Notes: generated from the letters alone by a model not told the origin. Shown: positions 16,611 through 24,673, numbered from the stretch's first letter. The stretch is DNA of 36,087 nucleotides from Acidobacteriota bacterium (GCA_025363775.1 JANYLG010000152.1:1-36087); one strand, 5' to 3'. Numbers and translations are program-made.

Positions 16611-17776
16611 GATGCCTTCCCGAGTCGGGCCTTCTCGCCGAGGCCGTGGACCGCTGAGGTGAGAATCGTTTGCCCGTCGCTCACACCCGACAGCAGTTCG
16701 ACCGCTTCCGAGGTCTCGATGCCGACCTTCACCGGGGTCCGCTGCGCGACTCCGCCGGTCACCACGTAGACGGCCGCCTCGCCTTCCTCGTTCTTCGAGA
16801 CGGCGGACGGCGGTACGGTGAGCGAGCCTTTCCGTTCTTTGATGCCGACGCGCGCCCGCGCGTACATCCCCACTTTCAGCAGCCGCCCGGTGTTGGTGAC
16901 GCGGATGCGCGCAAGGGCCGCATTGGTCGCGGGATCGACGGCCGGCGCGATGGCGATGACTTCGCCAGCGAAGACACGGTCGCCGTAGGCGTCGGACGCG
17001 ATCTCCACTCTCTGCCCGACATGAACCGCAGCCAGGTGTTCCGAGGGCAGGTTGGCGGCGAGTTCGACCACGTCGAGATTCGCGACCTCGAGCAGCGGCT
17101 GGCCGGCCGTGCCGTCGACCTGTTCGCCGACGTTCACCAGGCGCTTGACGACGCTGCCGCCAATCGGGGAGGCGACCCTGGAGCGCGCGAGCTGGCGCTC
17201 GGCCGTGTCGAGCGCCGCCAGCGAGGTTTCGACGCCCGCCTCGGTCGTCGCCTGCTGCGCCCGCGCGTCTTCGACTTCCTTGCCGGCCGCGATGCCGCGC
17301 TTGAAAAGCCGGTCGGTGCGATCGAGATTCAGCTTCGCGTTCTCGAGCGCCGCTCTCGCCTGGCTGACGGCGGCCGCCGCCTGGCGCTTCTGATCCTCGA
17401 ACGGCTGTGGATCGATGGCCGCGATCACCTGGCCGGCGGCTACCGTGTCGCCCTCGGCGACGTTCAGCATCACCACTCGACCAGGCACGAGGGCGCTGAC
17501 ACGGACATCCTGGTTGGGGACGGCGGTGACGGTGCCCCGGACCACGAGGCGCTCGACCAGGTCCTGCCGAGTCACCTTGCCCAGGTCGGCCGTGATCGTC
17601 GGAGTCTCACTGGCGGCACCTTCTTCCTGGGCCTGCTTCGCGCAGGACGTGAGCAGGAGGGCGACGCAGACGAGCGGCACGACGAAGGACGCCGGCCGCC
17701 GGCCAAGCGCGGCTCCGCCACCAGCGGGGCTACCGCCACGTCCAACGAAGAGAAGACGGCTATGCAATCGGTCCAC
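16607..17776 (-). CDS. RND efflux membrane-fusion lipoprotein
   Basis: The 389-residue periplasmic adaptor links the RND pump to its outer-membrane channel. A lipobox LLTSC follows a hydrophobic stretch (FVVPLVCVALLL), so it is lipid-anchored. The biotinyl-lipoyl motif halves (GRVVMLNVAEGDTVAAGQ and ASPIGGSVVKRLVNVGEQV) flank an alpha-hairpin of about 80 residues, then a beta-barrel and membrane-proximal domain. No His/Met-rich metal-binding N-terminus like CusB is visible. I chose GTG at 17776 because it has a strong GGAGGAGG six bases upstream; it overlaps the upstream outer-membrane gene by 17 bases. A longer GTG start at 17806 lies inside that gene and has no such site. Confidence 0.88.
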   Translation of the reverse strand: MDRLHSRLLFVGRGGSPAGGGAALGRRPASFVVPLVCVALLLTSCAKQAQEEGAASETPTITADLGKVTRQDLVERLVVRGTVTAVPNQDVRVSALVPGRVVMLNVAEGDTVAAGQVIAAIDPQPFEDQKRQAAAAVSQARAALENAKLNLDRTDRLFKRGIAAGKEVEDARAQQATTEAGVETSLAALDTAERQLARSRVASPIGGSVVKRLVNVGEQVDGTAGQPLLEVANLDVVELAANLPSEHLAAVHVGQRVEIASDAYGDRVFAGEVIAIAPAVDPATNAALARIRVTNTGRLLKVGMYARARVGIKERKGSLTVPPSAVSKNEEGEAAVYVVTGGVAQRTPVKVGIETSEAVELLSGVSDGQTILTSAVHGLGEKARLGKAS

Positions 17777-18992
17777 CGATGACCTCCTCCAGGTCTGCGA
17801 GGGCACCCTGGAAATCCAGCAGCGCTTGCAGGTATTCGCGCCTGACGTCGCGCAGGCTGCGTTGGGCGTTGAGCAGGGACAGCACCGACGTGCGCCCCAT
17901 CTTGTAGCTTTCTTCGGCCAGTGCAGCCAGTTCGGCTGCGACCGGGACGATCCGCTCCCTGTAGGCGTCCACCTGCTTGCGCAGCGCTTCGATGCGCGCG
18001 AGCACGCCGAACACCCGGCTCTCGACGGTGCGCAGTGCAGCGTCGCGCCTCGCCCGGATGTGCTCGATTGTCGCCTGCGACTGCGCGATCTCTCCCTGGT
18101 TCCGACTGAACAAGGGGACCGTCATGGCGATGCCGAGGCTCTTGCCGACCGCGAACTCATCGGGCGCATTCATCGGAAGGCCAAACGTGACCGTCGGGGT
18201 TGGGACACGTTCCGCGCGAAGGAGGCTCGAGCGCCGCCCCTCGATCGCCGCCTCGCGATCGGCCGCCAGCAGGTCGCCGTTCGACGAGGTGGCCAGCGCC
18301 ATGGCGCGAGCGAAATCGGGGGCAGCCGCTGCCTCGTCCAGGGTCCCTGCGACCGCGACCGATTCACCCGGCGGCTGGTTCAGCACGGCGTTGAGATCGG
18401 CGAGCCACGAGACGCGGGTCGAGCGGGCGAGATCGACCTCGGCGAGCGCGCGCGCCAGGCCCAGATCCGCCTCCAGGACGTCCAGCCGCGGCGCGGCGCC
18501 TTCCTCGAACCGTGCCTGCGCCACCTGCCGTGCGCGCTCGGCGAGATCGAGCACCTCCCCGGCCAGACGCACCCGATCGTCGGCCGCGATGAGGCCATAG
18601 AACGTCTGGCGGAGGTTGCGACGCAGCGTGCGCATCTCGGCCCGCTCGTCGAGATCGGCCAGCGTGAGCTCCTCTTTCGCGAGCGCGATCCGCCGGCCGC
18701 GCTGGCCGCCGATTTCAATAGGCAGCCCGAAGGAGAGACTCTCGTGCGGCACATCCTGCGTGACCTCGAACGACAGTTCGGGGTTGGCCCACTGACGGGC
18801 GACGCGCACCTGTGCCTCTCGGATCGCCCGCTGGCGGCGCGCGGCCGCCAACCCGAGATTCCGCGACGCGGCGAGGTCGAGCGCGGCGCGAAACGTCAGC
18901 ACCGCGCCCGAGGCCTGGGACTCCGGGCTTGCCGCGACCGACCCGACGCACAGCAGAACGGCCGCTGCCACCCGAATCGTTGCCTTGACCAC
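17760..18992 (-). CDS. TolC-like outer-membrane efflux channel
   Basis: The 410-residue protein has a signal peptide (TIRVAAAVLLCVGSVAA) and two long heptad-rich helical repeats typical of the outer-membrane efflux protein family: residues about 35-215, then about 225-405. The conserved GLPIEIGGQRG and FGLPM..VGKSLGIAMTVPLF segments correspond to the two barrel-strand regions. It forms the exit duct of the pump encoded downstream. The GTG start at 18992 is preceded by AAGGAG at seven bases. Length is slightly below TolC and close to CusC/CzcC-type channels. It lies 11 bases after the beta-propeller gene. Confidence 0.9.
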   Translation of the reverse strand: MVKATIRVAAAVLLCVGSVAASPESQASGAVLTFRAALDLAASRNLGLAAARRQRAIREAQVRVARQWANPELSFEVTQDVPHESLSFGLPIEIGGQRGRRIALAKEELTLADLDERAEMRTLRRNLRQTFYGLIAADDRVRLAGEVLDLAERARQVAQARFEEGAAPRLDVLEADLGLARALAEVDLARSTRVSWLADLNAVLNQPPGESVAVAGTLDEAAAAPDFARAMALATSSNGDLLAADREAAIEGRRSSLLRAERVPTPTVTFGLPMNAPDEFAVGKSLGIAMTVPLFSRNQGEIAQSQATIEHIRARRDAALRTVESRVFGVLARIEALRKQVDAYRERIVPVAAELAALAEESYKMGRTSVLSLLNAQRSLRDVRREYLQALLDFQGALADLEEVIGGPIA

Positions 18993-19003
18993 CTGGATAC
19001 TCC

Positions 19004-20044
19004 TTACTTCACCATCTCGTACACCATCACCTTGAACGACCCCGGCACCATCGTCGGTCGTCCCGGCTTGCCGTCAGCACCCGCGGTGCCTGGCTTGTAT
19101 TGGGCGGCGGCCGCGTAGAGCCGGTGCGTGGCCGGATCGAGTGTCATCGTCCGGGTGCGCTCGGGGGTAGCCAGCTTCTGGACAACGGTCAGCTTGCCGG
19201 CATCGACCCTCGCCACGGTCAGCGTGCCGTCGCCGCTCGACGCAAAGGCGAAGCCGGTGCCGGGATCGAACGCGTTGGCGTCCACGCCAGGCCCGATCGG
19301 CACGTTGCCGAGCACCTTGCCATTCGTGCTGTCCATCATGACCATCATGCTATTTGAACAGCCGATGAACAGCCGGTGGTTCGCCAGGTCGATGGCGAGA
19401 CCCGACGCTTCCTCGCCCGGCGCGATCGGCCAGGTGTTCACGATGGCGTGTGTCGCCGTGTCGATGACGACCACCGTATTCGTATCCTCGATGTTGGTGT
19501 AGATGCGGCCGGCCTTGACGTCCTCCACCGCGAACTCCGGTTTGCCCGGCAGCGTGATGGTGGCCTTCACCGCGCCCGTGGTCGCGTCGAAGACGGTTGC
19601 CGACTTGCCCGTGCCGTTGAACGTGTAGACCTCCTTGTGGACAGGCTCGTAGAGAATCGCGTCCGGGTTCTCGCCGGTCTCGACGCTCGACAGAATCTGC
19701 AGGGTCTTCAGATCGACGATCGCCGCCTTGTTCTCGCGCCCGTTGCTCGCAAAGCCACGGCCAAGACCTGGTGCGATCGCGAAGCCATGCACTCCGGGCG
19801 TGGGGCCGACTTCGCCGACGACCGCGTTCTTCTCCATGTCGATCACCACGACACGGGTGGCGTGGGCAACGTAGAGCCGCCTGGCCGCCGAATCGACCGA
19901 GGCGTAGTCCCATCCACCGTCTGTGCCGACAGGGATTTCCTTCAGGAGCCGATACGGTCCTTCCGCTGCCCCGAGGGGCGCGTGCCAGGCGATGACGCAG
20001 GCAACGAGCGCGACGAGTGCGAGCACGATCGACAGTTTCCTCAT
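19004..20044 (-). CDS. Secreted YVTN-type beta-propeller protein
   Basis: The 346-residue protein has a signal peptide (IVLALVALVACVIAWHAPLGAA) and about seven repeats of 40-45 residues with the YVTN/NHL-like pattern (for example RRLYVAHATRVVVIDMEKN, RIYTNIEDTNTVVVIDTATH, HRLFIGCSNSMMVMMDS). These fold as a beta-propeller and usually bind ligands or proteins in the periplasm. The ATG at 20044 follows GAGGAAGGAC. Being 11 bases upstream of the efflux channel gene, it is probably part of the pump operon, perhaps as a substrate sensor or accessory. That role is inferred from position only. Confidence 0.82.
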   Translation of the reverse strand: MRKLSIVLALVALVACVIAWHAPLGAAEGPYRLLKEIPVGTDGGWDYASVDSAARRLYVAHATRVVVIDMEKNAVVGEVGPTPGVHGFAIAPGLGRGFASNGRENKAAIVDLKTLQILSSVETGENPDAILYEPVHKEVYTFNGTGKSATVFDATTGAVKATITLPGKPEFAVEDVKAGRIYTNIEDTNTVVVIDTATHAIVNTWPIAPGEEASGLAIDLANHRLFIGCSNSMMVMMDSTNGKVLGNVPIGPGVDANAFDPGTGFAFASSGDGTLTVARVDAGKLTVVQKLATPERTRTMTLDPATHRLYAAAAQYKPGTAGADGKPGRPTMVPGSFKVMVYEMVK

Positions 20045-20065
20045 TTGTCCTTCCTCACCCTGAGT

Positions 20066-20094
20066 GGGCAGGACCGCCGGCGGCGATCCTGCCC
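20066..20094 (-). terminator. Hairpin after the PepSY-like gene
   Basis: GGGCAGGA at 20066-20073 pairs with TCCTGCCC at 20087-20094 around a GC-rich loop. It lies 22 bases upstream of the beta-propeller start, so it could attenuate read-through from the regulatory genes into the efflux genes. Confidence 0.5.
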
Positions 20095-20099
20095 GATGA

Positions 20100-20216
20100 T
20101 CACCTGCTGGCGGTCCATGTTACGAGTGCCAGGTTGCCGTCCTTTACAAGCCCGATGCCTGGCGCATGGACCTTGTATTCCTCGTGCTTGACGATCTTTC
20201 CCCGATGCTGGTCCTG
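20100..20216 (-). pseudogene. In-frame tail after a TAG stop, probable gene remnant
   Basis: Immediately after the TAG (20217-20219) of the PepSY-like gene the same frame stays open for 38 more codons to a TGA at 20100-20102. The last 20 or so residues (HAPGIGLVKDGNLALV) look like a real protein C-terminus: a beta-strand pattern seen at the ends of small secreted proteins. There is no start codon with a ribosome site. Either a neighbouring gene has lost its 5' part or the upstream gene once read further. The family is a recollection of the motif, not a match I can prove. Confidence 0.35.
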
Positions 20217-20777
20217 CTACTTCTTCTCCGGCGGCGGCGCGGGCACCAGCTTGCCATCCGGTGTGAAGGTCGCACTGGCCTTGGCAGCGCCCTCGAGCGC
20301 CATCTCGTACTGGATGGTGTCGCCCTTCATGAGCTTCTCCGCCTTGGTAATCGTGGCCTTCGGATACAGTCGCTTCAGCGCGGCGGCGACCGGCGCGGGC
20401 AGGTCAGCCGGTTTGATCTGTTCTTCGAACTCGACAACCGTGCCGTCGGGGTTGTAGATGATGTCCCGGTTCATGCCCTTGTCCACGCTCTCGACCTCGT
20501 ACACCGTCTTGCCGCCCTCGGTTTCCTTTGCCGAGTTCTTGATCACGGCGTCGGGATACGACTTCTTGAACGCGGCTGTCACGGCCGCCGGTAACTGGAC
20601 CTTCGCGGCCGGCTTCTTCGCCTCGGCCTTCTCGCCGTCTTCCTTCTCCTGTTTCGCCTCTTTCTTCACGACCGGCTTCTGCGTCGCCGGTTTCGTGGTG
20701 GCCTGCTGCGCGCCCACTGCGACGCCGAACGACACGACGATGGCGGCGACCGTTCCCCACGTCCAGACTCGGCTCAT
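20217..20777 (-). CDS. Secreted PepSY-like domain protein
   Basis: The 186-residue product has a signal peptide (WGTVAAIVVSFGVAVGAQQ), a Lys/Glu/Ala-rich linker at about 30-58, and two PepSY-like modules of about 60 residues: LPAAVTAAFKKSYPDAVI and LPAPVAAALKRLYPKATI mark their first helices. Each continues with the strand pattern ending FTPDGKLV or YNPDGTVVEF. Such domains occur in small periplasmic proteins near two-component systems and transporters and may bind or inhibit other proteins. The ATG follows GGAGGC. It sits 55 bases after the histidine kinase gene in the same direction. Function is unassigned. Confidence 0.75.
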   Translation of the reverse strand: MSRVWTWGTVAAIVVSFGVAVGAQQATTKPATQKPVVKKEAKQEKEDGEKAEAKKPAAKVQLPAAVTAAFKKSYPDAVIKNSAKETEGGKTVYEVESVDKGMNRDIIYNPDGTVVEFEEQIKPADLPAPVAAALKRLYPKATITKAEKLMKGDTIQYEMALEGAAKASATFTPDGKLVPAPPPEKK

Positions 20778-20832
20778 TGCTGCCTCCGTTCAACGACAGG
20801 CGGTATTGCCTGTGCTGTGCACACCTTCGGGT

Positions 20833-22299
20833 TCATCCCGCGCGATGTCCGTTCTCCTTCGACGACCGTTCCAGAACGGGAAGCACGATGCTGAACACGC
20901 TTCCCTGCCCCGGTGACGACTCCACCGTCAGACGACCTCCATTGGCTTCGACCGCCCAGCGCGCGATCGAAAGGCCGAGACCGGCTCCGCCGGCCGCCCG
21001 CGACCGCGCCTCGTCGACCCGGTAGAAACGATCGAAAATGCGCGGCAGATGGGAGGGCTCGATGCCAGGCCCGTCATCCGCCACCTCGATCATCACCTCG
21101 CGGTCACGTCGCGCGACGCGCAGCACGATCGTCCGTTCGTCCGGGCTGTACTTGATGGCGTTGTCCACCAGGTTGATCAGCGCCTGGCGAATCGTGCCAC
21201 GATCGGCGCTCACGAGCACCTCGGTTTCTCCATCGACCAACAGCCGCTGATGTTTCTCCTCGGCCAGCACGCCGAAGTCGGCCACCACCTCTTGCGCGAC
21301 TTCGCGCAGGTCCACGGCGATCGGCCGGAGAGCGATTCCTCCCGCGTCCGCCCGCGACAGCATCAAGAGGCCGTCAACGAGCGTCGTGAGCCGTTCAGCC
21401 TCCTCGAGGAGGCTGCCGACGATCTCACGGTAGTCCGCCTCGCTCCGTCGCTCGCGGAGGCCGATCTCGCCGACGCTGCGGATGGCGGTCAGCGGCGTGC
21501 GCAGTTCGTGCGAGGCGTCGGCGGTGAACCGGCGCAGCGTGTCGAACGAGTGTTCGAGGCGGGCCAGCGCGCCGTTGATCACCGTCGCGAGCTGCCCGAA
21601 CTCGTCGCGGGGATCTTCGACCGGAAGGCGGTCCTCGAGATGTTCCGCCGTGATCCTCCGCGCGCGCGCCGTCATCTCGGAGACCGGGGCGAGAGCCCGG
21701 CCGGCCAGCCAGTAGCCAGCCCCGGCCGCGATGACGAACGCCAGCGGCAGGCTGAAGACGAGCACGGCCGTGAACTCCTGCAACTCGTGTCGCGCCGCCT
21801 GCTCGCTCCGGCCGACGCGCACGACGATGGTCCGGTCGCCGATCGTGGCCCGCGCGACCAGCGCACGCACTCGTCGTCCATCCGACAGGCGCACACTCGA
21901 CGCGCCGGCCTGGACCGAGGCGAGAGCCCCCTGCATCGGCGGCAATTCCGGCCGGGGCCCTGCGAGCGACAACCGGCGGCCGTCGCCAGACCAGGTCTCG
22001 AGCCAGGGAAGCTCGCCGCCCGTTCGTTCGCTCGACGACATCATCGGCATAACGAGGCCGGACGGGTCGCCAGCGGGCGCCTGTCGCAGCCACCCGGTGA
22101 CGAGGGCCACATCTCCTTCGAGCTGGCTGTCGAGCGCTTCGTACAAGTCGTCGCGGACCTGCACCAGCACGGCTGCCGCGTAGGCCGACACCACCAGCAG
22201 GAGCCCAAGCGCGAACCACAACGCGAGCCTGGCGCGGACGCTGCGCGGCCAGGCGCGCCGCAGCCCACTTGCGGTCGTTCCCGGCAGTGCGTCGTTCAT
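20833..22299 (-). CDS. Membrane sensor histidine kinase of the efflux locus
   Basis: The 488-residue kinase has a transmembrane helix at about 27-47, a periplasmic sensor of about 130 residues, a second helix at 179-200, a HAMP linker, a HisKA domain with phospho-acceptor H264 in ASHELRTPL, and an ATPase domain with N380 in LINLVDNAIKYSP plus DDGPGIEPSH and GGAGLGLSIAR. Its layout is that of CusS/BaeS/QseC-type sensors. The start codon overlaps the stop of the response regulator (ATGA, 22296-22299), a normal coupling for partner proteins. Signal ligand unknown; the linked efflux pump suggests a toxic compound or metal. Confidence 0.92.
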   Translation of the reverse strand: MNDALPGTTASGLRRAWPRSVRARLALWFALGLLLVVSAYAAAVLVQVRDDLYEALDSQLEGDVALVTGWLRQAPAGDPSGLVMPMMSSSERTGGELPWLETWSGDGRRLSLAGPRPELPPMQGALASVQAGASSVRLSDGRRVRALVARATIGDRTIVVRVGRSEQAARHELQEFTAVLVFSLPLAFVIAAGAGYWLAGRALAPVSEMTARARRITAEHLEDRLPVEDPRDEFGQLATVINGALARLEHSFDTLRRFTADASHELRTPLTAIRSVGEIGLRERRSEADYREIVGSLLEEAERLTTLVDGLLMLSRADAGGIALRPIAVDLREVAQEVVADFGVLAEEKHQRLLVDGETEVLVSADRGTIRQALINLVDNAIKYSPDERTIVLRVARRDREVMIEVADDGPGIEPSHLPRIFDRFYRVDEARSRAAGGAGLGLSIARWAVEANGGRLTVESSPGQGSVFSIVLPVLERSSKENGHRAG

Positions 22300-22982
22300 G
22301 GTTCACCCTCGCGCATCACGAAGCCGACACCTCGGACGGTGTGAATCAGCCGGACGTCCGCCTCCTGGTCCACCTTCCGCCGCAACCGCATGATGTGCAC
22401 GTCGATGACGTTGTTGAGCGGTGTCCCCCGGGCCGGCTCGTTCCACACGTCGCGCGCGATCATGCCCCGCGACACGACCTGGCCCTGGTGCCGCAGCAGG
22501 AACTCGAGCAGCGTGAACTCCAGCGCGGTGAGCGCGAGGGTCCGTCCCGCGCGGGTGGCCGTTCGCCCGGCGGCGTCGACCTCGAGGTCGGCCAGTGCCA
22601 GCCGCGGCGATGATTCGGGGCGGCCGCGCCGCAACAGGGCCCGGATGCGTGCGAGCAGTTCGGCGAACGCGAACGGTTTCACCAGGTAGTCGTCGGCGCC
22701 CGCATCGAGGCCGCCGACGCGGTCGGAAACAGTATCCCGGGCTGTCAGGATCAACACGGGCGTCAGGTCACCGGAGCGACGCAGTTCCGAGAGGATCTCG
22801 ATCCCGTCGCGGCCGGGCAGCATCAGGTCGAGCACGACCAGGTCGAAACCGCCCGATCCCGCCAGGGACAGGCCGTCCTCTCCGGCCGCCGCCAGAACCA
22901 CGTCGTACCCTTCGGCCCCGAGGCCGTCCCGCAGGGCCCGTGCCACCTTCGCCTCGTCCTCGACGACCAGGATGCGCGTCAC
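22296..22982 (-). CDS. OmpR-family response regulator of the efflux locus
   Basis: The 228-residue protein has a receiver domain with acidic pocket E9/D9 region VVEDEAK, phospho-acceptor D52 (VVLDLMLPG), T80 and K102 (YLVKPF), then a C-terminal winged-helix DNA-binding domain (about 130-225, ending TVRGVGFVMRE). It would bind direct repeats and control the genes downstream. The start is a GTG at 22982 encoding MTRILVVEDE, with only a weak ribosome site. A pair of CTGAA repeats 11 bases apart lies 38-53 bases upstream and could be its own target. It is first in the minus-strand block of seven genes ending at the RND pump. Confidence 0.93.
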   Translation of the reverse strand: MTRILVVEDEAKVARALRDGLGAEGYDVVLAAAGEDGLSLAGSGGFDLVVLDLMLPGRDGIEILSELRRSGDLTPVLILTARDTVSDRVGGLDAGADDYLVKPFAFAELLARIRALLRRGRPESSPRLALADLEVDAAGRTATRAGRTLALTALEFTLLEFLLRHQGQVVSRGMIARDVWNEPARGTPLNNVIDVHIMRLRRKVDQEADVRLIHTVRGVGFVMREGEP

Positions 22983-23019
22983 AGCGCTCGTTTGTACCGC
23001 AACGGAGGAGGCAGCGCCA

Positions 23020-23035
23020 CTGAAGATTTCCTGAA
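23020..23035. promoter_or_regulatory. Candidate OmpR-type regulator binding site
   Basis: CTGAA occurs at 23020-23024 and again at 23031-23035, exactly 11 bases apart, one helical turn. This is the spacing used by OmpR-family dimers, and it lies just upstream of the response-regulator gene. Two five-base words can arise by chance. Confidence 0.3.
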
Positions 23036-23287
23036 CGTCCTTCTCGAACGTCTTTCCCTCCCACGTCGCAACCCGCCTGCGCGCCCCGCCCGCGTGGTCT
23101 CACCGGGGCGATCTCCCGCAGGCCTCGACGACCGACTTGCGGGCCAGGTTCAGTGGCTGGTCGAGCGCGGTAGTTGCTCCCAGTCGTAGCCGGGACGGGT
23201 CAGCAGCCGGTGGTCTTGCGGATCCGCGTCGGGCGGGACGAAGGCACCCTTGTGGGCACGATCTCCGTCCGGGTGCGTGGTAACGCC

Positions 23288-23374
23288 ATGAATCTCACGG
23301 CTCTGATGCTTAGCTGCCTTCTGTTCACGACGATTACGGCGTACCTGTTCGTGGAGAACTTCCAGCCGCGTTGA
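23288..23374 (+). CDS. Possible 28-residue single-helix membrane peptide
   Basis: ATG 23288 to TGA 23374 encodes a peptide starting MNLTALMLSCLLFTTITAYL with a charged end (ENFQPR), the layout of small one-helix membrane peptides. The ribosome site is weak and no partner gene adjoins it, so it may be chance. Confidence 0.22.
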   Translation: MNLTALMLSCLLFTTITAYLFVENFQPR

Positions 23375-23397
23375 CGCGTTCATGAGCGGTGGAGGCG

Positions 23398-23493
23398 GTC
23401 TAACAAGCGCGTGAACCCGACAACGGGCGGAGCGCCCTCGCGGAAGATCATGGCCCCACGCTGGCCCGCCGCGGGTGGTGCGCGGGCTTAGAC
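23398..23493 (+). other. attC-like integron recombination site, degraded
   Basis: The left edge GTCTAACAAGCGCGTGAACC has the canonical RYYYAAC core. The right edge CTTAGAC is the complement of the core with one change in the GTT triplet. The interior is GC-rich and partly self-complementary. It ends 13 bases from the stop codon of the DUF5615 toxin gene. A working site would need an intact GTT, so it is probably a relic. Confidence 0.4.
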
Positions 23494-23505
23494 GGATGCT
23501 ACCAG

Positions 23506-23880
23506 CTACTCGGCCCCTATCGGCAGCCGACGGATCCGAAGCCGGGTCTCGTAGATGGTGACGATCGCACCTCGATCGAGCTCGGCGCCAATGATCGGGA
23601 GGTTCGCCAAGAGGAGAACCGCCTGCCGATCGGGGCGACGTGGGGCGCGCCCGCGGAACAGCACCACCGAGGGTTTCGTCTCTCGACGGAAGGCCAAGAG
23701 TGCACCGAAATCGGTATCGGCCGACAGGATCGTCCGTCCTTCGGCCGCGGCAAGCTGGAACAGATGTGGGTCTGTCGCCGCATGAAGGCCCCGGCTTCGC
23801 ACGTGAACCGCGTCGTGGCCGGCCTCGTTCAGCACATCCGCGACGCGCGGCGAGAGGGCGTTGTCGACGAGGAACTTCAT
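23506..23880 (-). CDS. DUF5615 PIN-like toxin
   Basis: The 124-residue protein starts MKFLVDNALSPRVADVL and carries SADTDFG (D55, D57), the acidic motifs of the DUF5615/Mut7-C type of PIN-like nuclease fold. These proteins are usually the toxin of type II pairs with DUF433 antitoxins and are thought to cut RNA. The ATG overlaps the stop of the DUF433 gene by four bases. The acidic residues expected for metal binding (D6, D55, D57) are present, so it looks intact. Confidence 0.82.
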   Translation of the reverse strand: MKFLVDNALSPRVADVLNEAGHDAVHVRSRGLHAATDPHLFQLAAAEGRTILSADTDFGALLAFRRETKPSVVLFRGRAPRRPDRQAVLLLANLPIIGAELDRGAIVTIYETRLRIRRLPIGAE

Positions 23881-24107
23881 CGTTGGGAGGCGAGAGGGAG
23901 TTCCCGCTCGCGGACGGCTTCGGCGGCGAACTGGAGCGCTTCTCTAACGTCGCCCGCGTCGAGATCCGGGTACGCCTCGAGGATCTCGGCGGTCGTCATC
24001 CCTTCGGCGACCATGCCGACGACCGTTGCAACCGGAATTCGAAGACCCCGTATGCAGGGCACGCCGCCGAGCTTCTGCGCGTCGACGGTGATTCGGGTGA
24101 AGTCCAT
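23877..24107 (-). CDS. DUF433 antitoxin
   Basis: The 76-residue product (MDFTRITVDAQKLGGVPCIR) has the DUF433 pattern: GGVPCIRGLRIPVATVVGMVAEGMT followed by a helix-turn-helix with AEILEAYPDLDAGDVREAL. It binds DNA and its toxin partner, repressing the operon. I start it at ATG 24107. The frame stays open far upstream, but that part has no family similarity and crosses the neighbouring locus. It is the first gene of the pair, as is usual for antitoxins. Confidence 0.85.
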   Translation of the reverse strand: MDFTRITVDAQKLGGVPCIRGLRIPVATVVGMVAEGMTTAEILEAYPDLDAGDVREALQFAAEAVRERELPLASQR

Positions 24108-24124
24108 GCCGGTTCTCAACCTCT

Positions 24125-24136
24125 TGTACAGTATAC
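24125..24136 (-). promoter_or_regulatory. Candidate promoter/operator of the DUF433-DUF5615 pair
   Basis: On the minus strand a good -10 hexamer TATACT lies at 24130-24135, 23 bases before the antitoxin start. It is embedded in two adjoining 6-bp palindromes, TGTACA (24125-24130) and GTATAC (24131-24136), which could be the antitoxin's operator. No matching -35 was recognised. Confidence 0.4.
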
Positions 24137-24183
24137 CCCCACGAGCCGGCCGGGAGGCGTCTGTGGCCCGAAAGGGGCGACCG

Positions 24184-24252
24184 GCTAACGGCTGCACCCG
24201 ACGGCGCTTGGTGTGACCGTGAAGCGCCGCTGGTGACGCGCAGCGTGATGCG
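24184..24252 (+). other. attC-like integron recombination site, degraded
   Basis: The element starts GGCTAACGGCTGCACCCGAC and ends GCAGCGTGATGCGG. Its arms GCTGCACC/GGTG..GCAGC and CGGCGCTT/AAGCGCCG can pair into the long imperfect hairpin with small bulges typical of attC folded strands. The right core reads GTGATGC where GTTAGGC is expected, so recombination competence is doubtful. It separates the two toxin-antitoxin pairs. Confidence 0.45.
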
Positions 24253-24259
24253 GACAGCG

Positions 24260-24673
24260 TCAATCCGAAACCAGGGCGCTTGGCCGGGCTGCAATATCGG
24301 GAAAGGCCTTCAGAAGGGCACGATCGAAGGTAGCGAGCGGGCAGGCCTCGCGGCGAGCGAGCTCGACAAAGAGCGTATCGTAGACGGCGATGCCGGACGT
24401 GACGGAGCGAAGGAGCGAACCTTGGAGCAGGGTTCGGGTTGGCACCGACTCGATGCCCAATCGGGCCGCCAGCTTCAGACGGCTCGGGCCCTCGACTGCG
24501 GGAAGGACGCCTGCGCGGATGGCCATCCACAGCACGTTGGCAATCTCGGCTTCCCAGACGGCCGGGGCCATCGGGTTGGACAGGCTGGCCAGAAAGCGCT
24601 TGGCGTCGGCCGCAAACGGCTCCGTGCCGAGGAGGAAGTAGGCGACGACGTTGGTGTCAACGACGGCCTTCAT
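24260..24673 (-). CDS. vapC: PIN-domain toxin, VapC family
   Basis: The 137-residue protein starts MKAVVDTNVVAYFLLG and has the four acidic residues of the PIN active site: D6, E41 or E43 (WEAEIANVL), D99 (VYDTLFVELA) and D117 (ATFDRALL). VapC toxins are Mg-dependent ribonucleases. Start ATG 24673 overlaps the antitoxin stop (ATGA); an upstream in-frame ATG lies within the antitoxin gene. The toxin looks intact. Confidence 0.88.
   Translation of the reverse strand: MKAVVDTNVVAYFLLGTEPFAADAKRFLASLSNPMAPAVWEAEIANVLWMAIRAGVLPAVEGPSRLKLAARLGIESVPTRTLLQGSLLRSVTSGIAVYDTLFVELARREACPLATFDRALLKAFPDIAARPSALVSD

Larger units (their letters stand above)
22983..23505. other. Long intergenic region upstream of the regulator gene
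   Basis: It holds the presumed promoter of the regulator gene near its left end, a possible 28-codon ORF at 23288-23374 and an attC-like element at 23398-23493, listed separately. Nothing else credible was recognised in 23050-23280, although GC content stays high. Confidence 0.5.
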
